This document shows, piece after piece, positions 5,015 through 5,059 of a DNA stretch of 5,059 nt. How positions within the stretch are numbered: position 1 is the stretch's first letter; each line of letters opens with the position of its first letter. The notes beneath the pieces were generated by a model, which saw only the letters and a program-made list of their open reading frames with translations, ran no database searches and was not told the DNA's origin. Location: contig JAJECF010000015.1 in assembly GCA_022822125.1 (NCBI GenBank), positions 1 to 5,059 on the forward strand, given 5' to 3'. The stretch is from Alphaproteobacteria bacterium. GTDB lineage: Bacteria > Pseudomonadota > Alphaproteobacteria > Bin95. The translations under genes and the position numbers were made by a program.

Positions 5015-5059
5015 CTCATAACCTGAAGGTTGCAGGTTCAAATCCTGCCCCCGCAACCA
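5015..5059 (+). tRNA. 3' fragment of tRNA-fMet(CAT), attachment-site core
   Basis: The fragment runs from the anticodon loop CTCATAA (5015-5021, anticodon CAT 5017-5019) through CCTGA (3' strand of the anticodon stem), a 5-nt variable loop, the T-arm GCAGG/TTCAAAT/CCTGC (5032-5048) and the acceptor 3' strand CCCCGCA (5049-5055), to A-CCA. The A at position 72 fits the unpaired 1:72 end of initiator tRNA. The bases before 5015 (CGAGT) cannot pair with CCTGA, and no D-arm or 5' acceptor strand is present, so this is not a complete tRNA gene. It is the duplicated part left or carried by an integrative element that targets this tRNA; crossover in the anticodon loop is typical of tyrosine integrases. 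Confidence 0.85.

Noticed and set aside
4865..5056. 63-aa minus-strand open frame over the tRNA fragment
   Set aside because: Its N-terminus (RGQDLNLQPSGYE) is the antisense translation of a tRNA T-arm and acceptor stem, a well-known artefact in annotated genomes; the rest covers the TGGCCGCG repeats.

Overview
The window is GC-rich. It looks like one end of a tRNA-targeted integrative element (genomic island) in a proteobacterium, most likely an alphaproteobacterium. That placement rests on the GC-rich coding style, the integrase type, and the 3' part of an initiator tRNA-Met whose anticodon stem reads CCTGA instead of the usual CCCGA. It is an inference, because no housekeeping gene is present to fix the taxonomy.

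All four recognisable genes or sites of gene size lie on the minus strand or at the right border. From right to left: (i) 5015-5059 is the last 45 nt of tRNA-fMet(CAT), from the anticodon loop to CCA, without its 5' half, which is the expected footprint of an attachment site. (ii) 4852-5000 holds two clusters of roughly helically phased TGGCCGCG repeats and a GTCAACAC direct repeat, candidate recombinase or accessory-factor binding sites. (iii) 3578-4822 encodes an intact 414-aa tyrosine recombinase of the P4/DUF4102 type. Its near-consensus promoter places the transcription start on the ATG, so the mRNA is probably leaderless. (iv) 3398-3470 is an AT-rich control region with a good sigma70-type promoter and several palindromes. 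(v) It drives two overlapping genes: a 325-aa protein with a central winged helix (2403-3380) and a 252-aa AbiEii-like nucleotidyltransferase (1651-2409). Together they have the layout of an AbiE-like (type IV) toxin-antitoxin or phage-defence pair. (vi) After a 290-bp gap without a convincing gene comes a 430-aa protein (63-1355) with an N-terminal four-cysteine zinc ribbon and a HEPN-like helical region.

Working model: the integrase and the att/arm-site region form the mobility module, and the three remaining genes are cargo. The wHTH/nucleotidyltransferase pair is probably self-repressed through the palindromes around its promoter and translationally coupled by a GTGGTAA overlap. The zinc-ribbon/HEPN-like protein has its own good ribosome binding site. 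It may be a third, unrecognised partner or an independent cargo gene. No excisionase gene is visible in this window.
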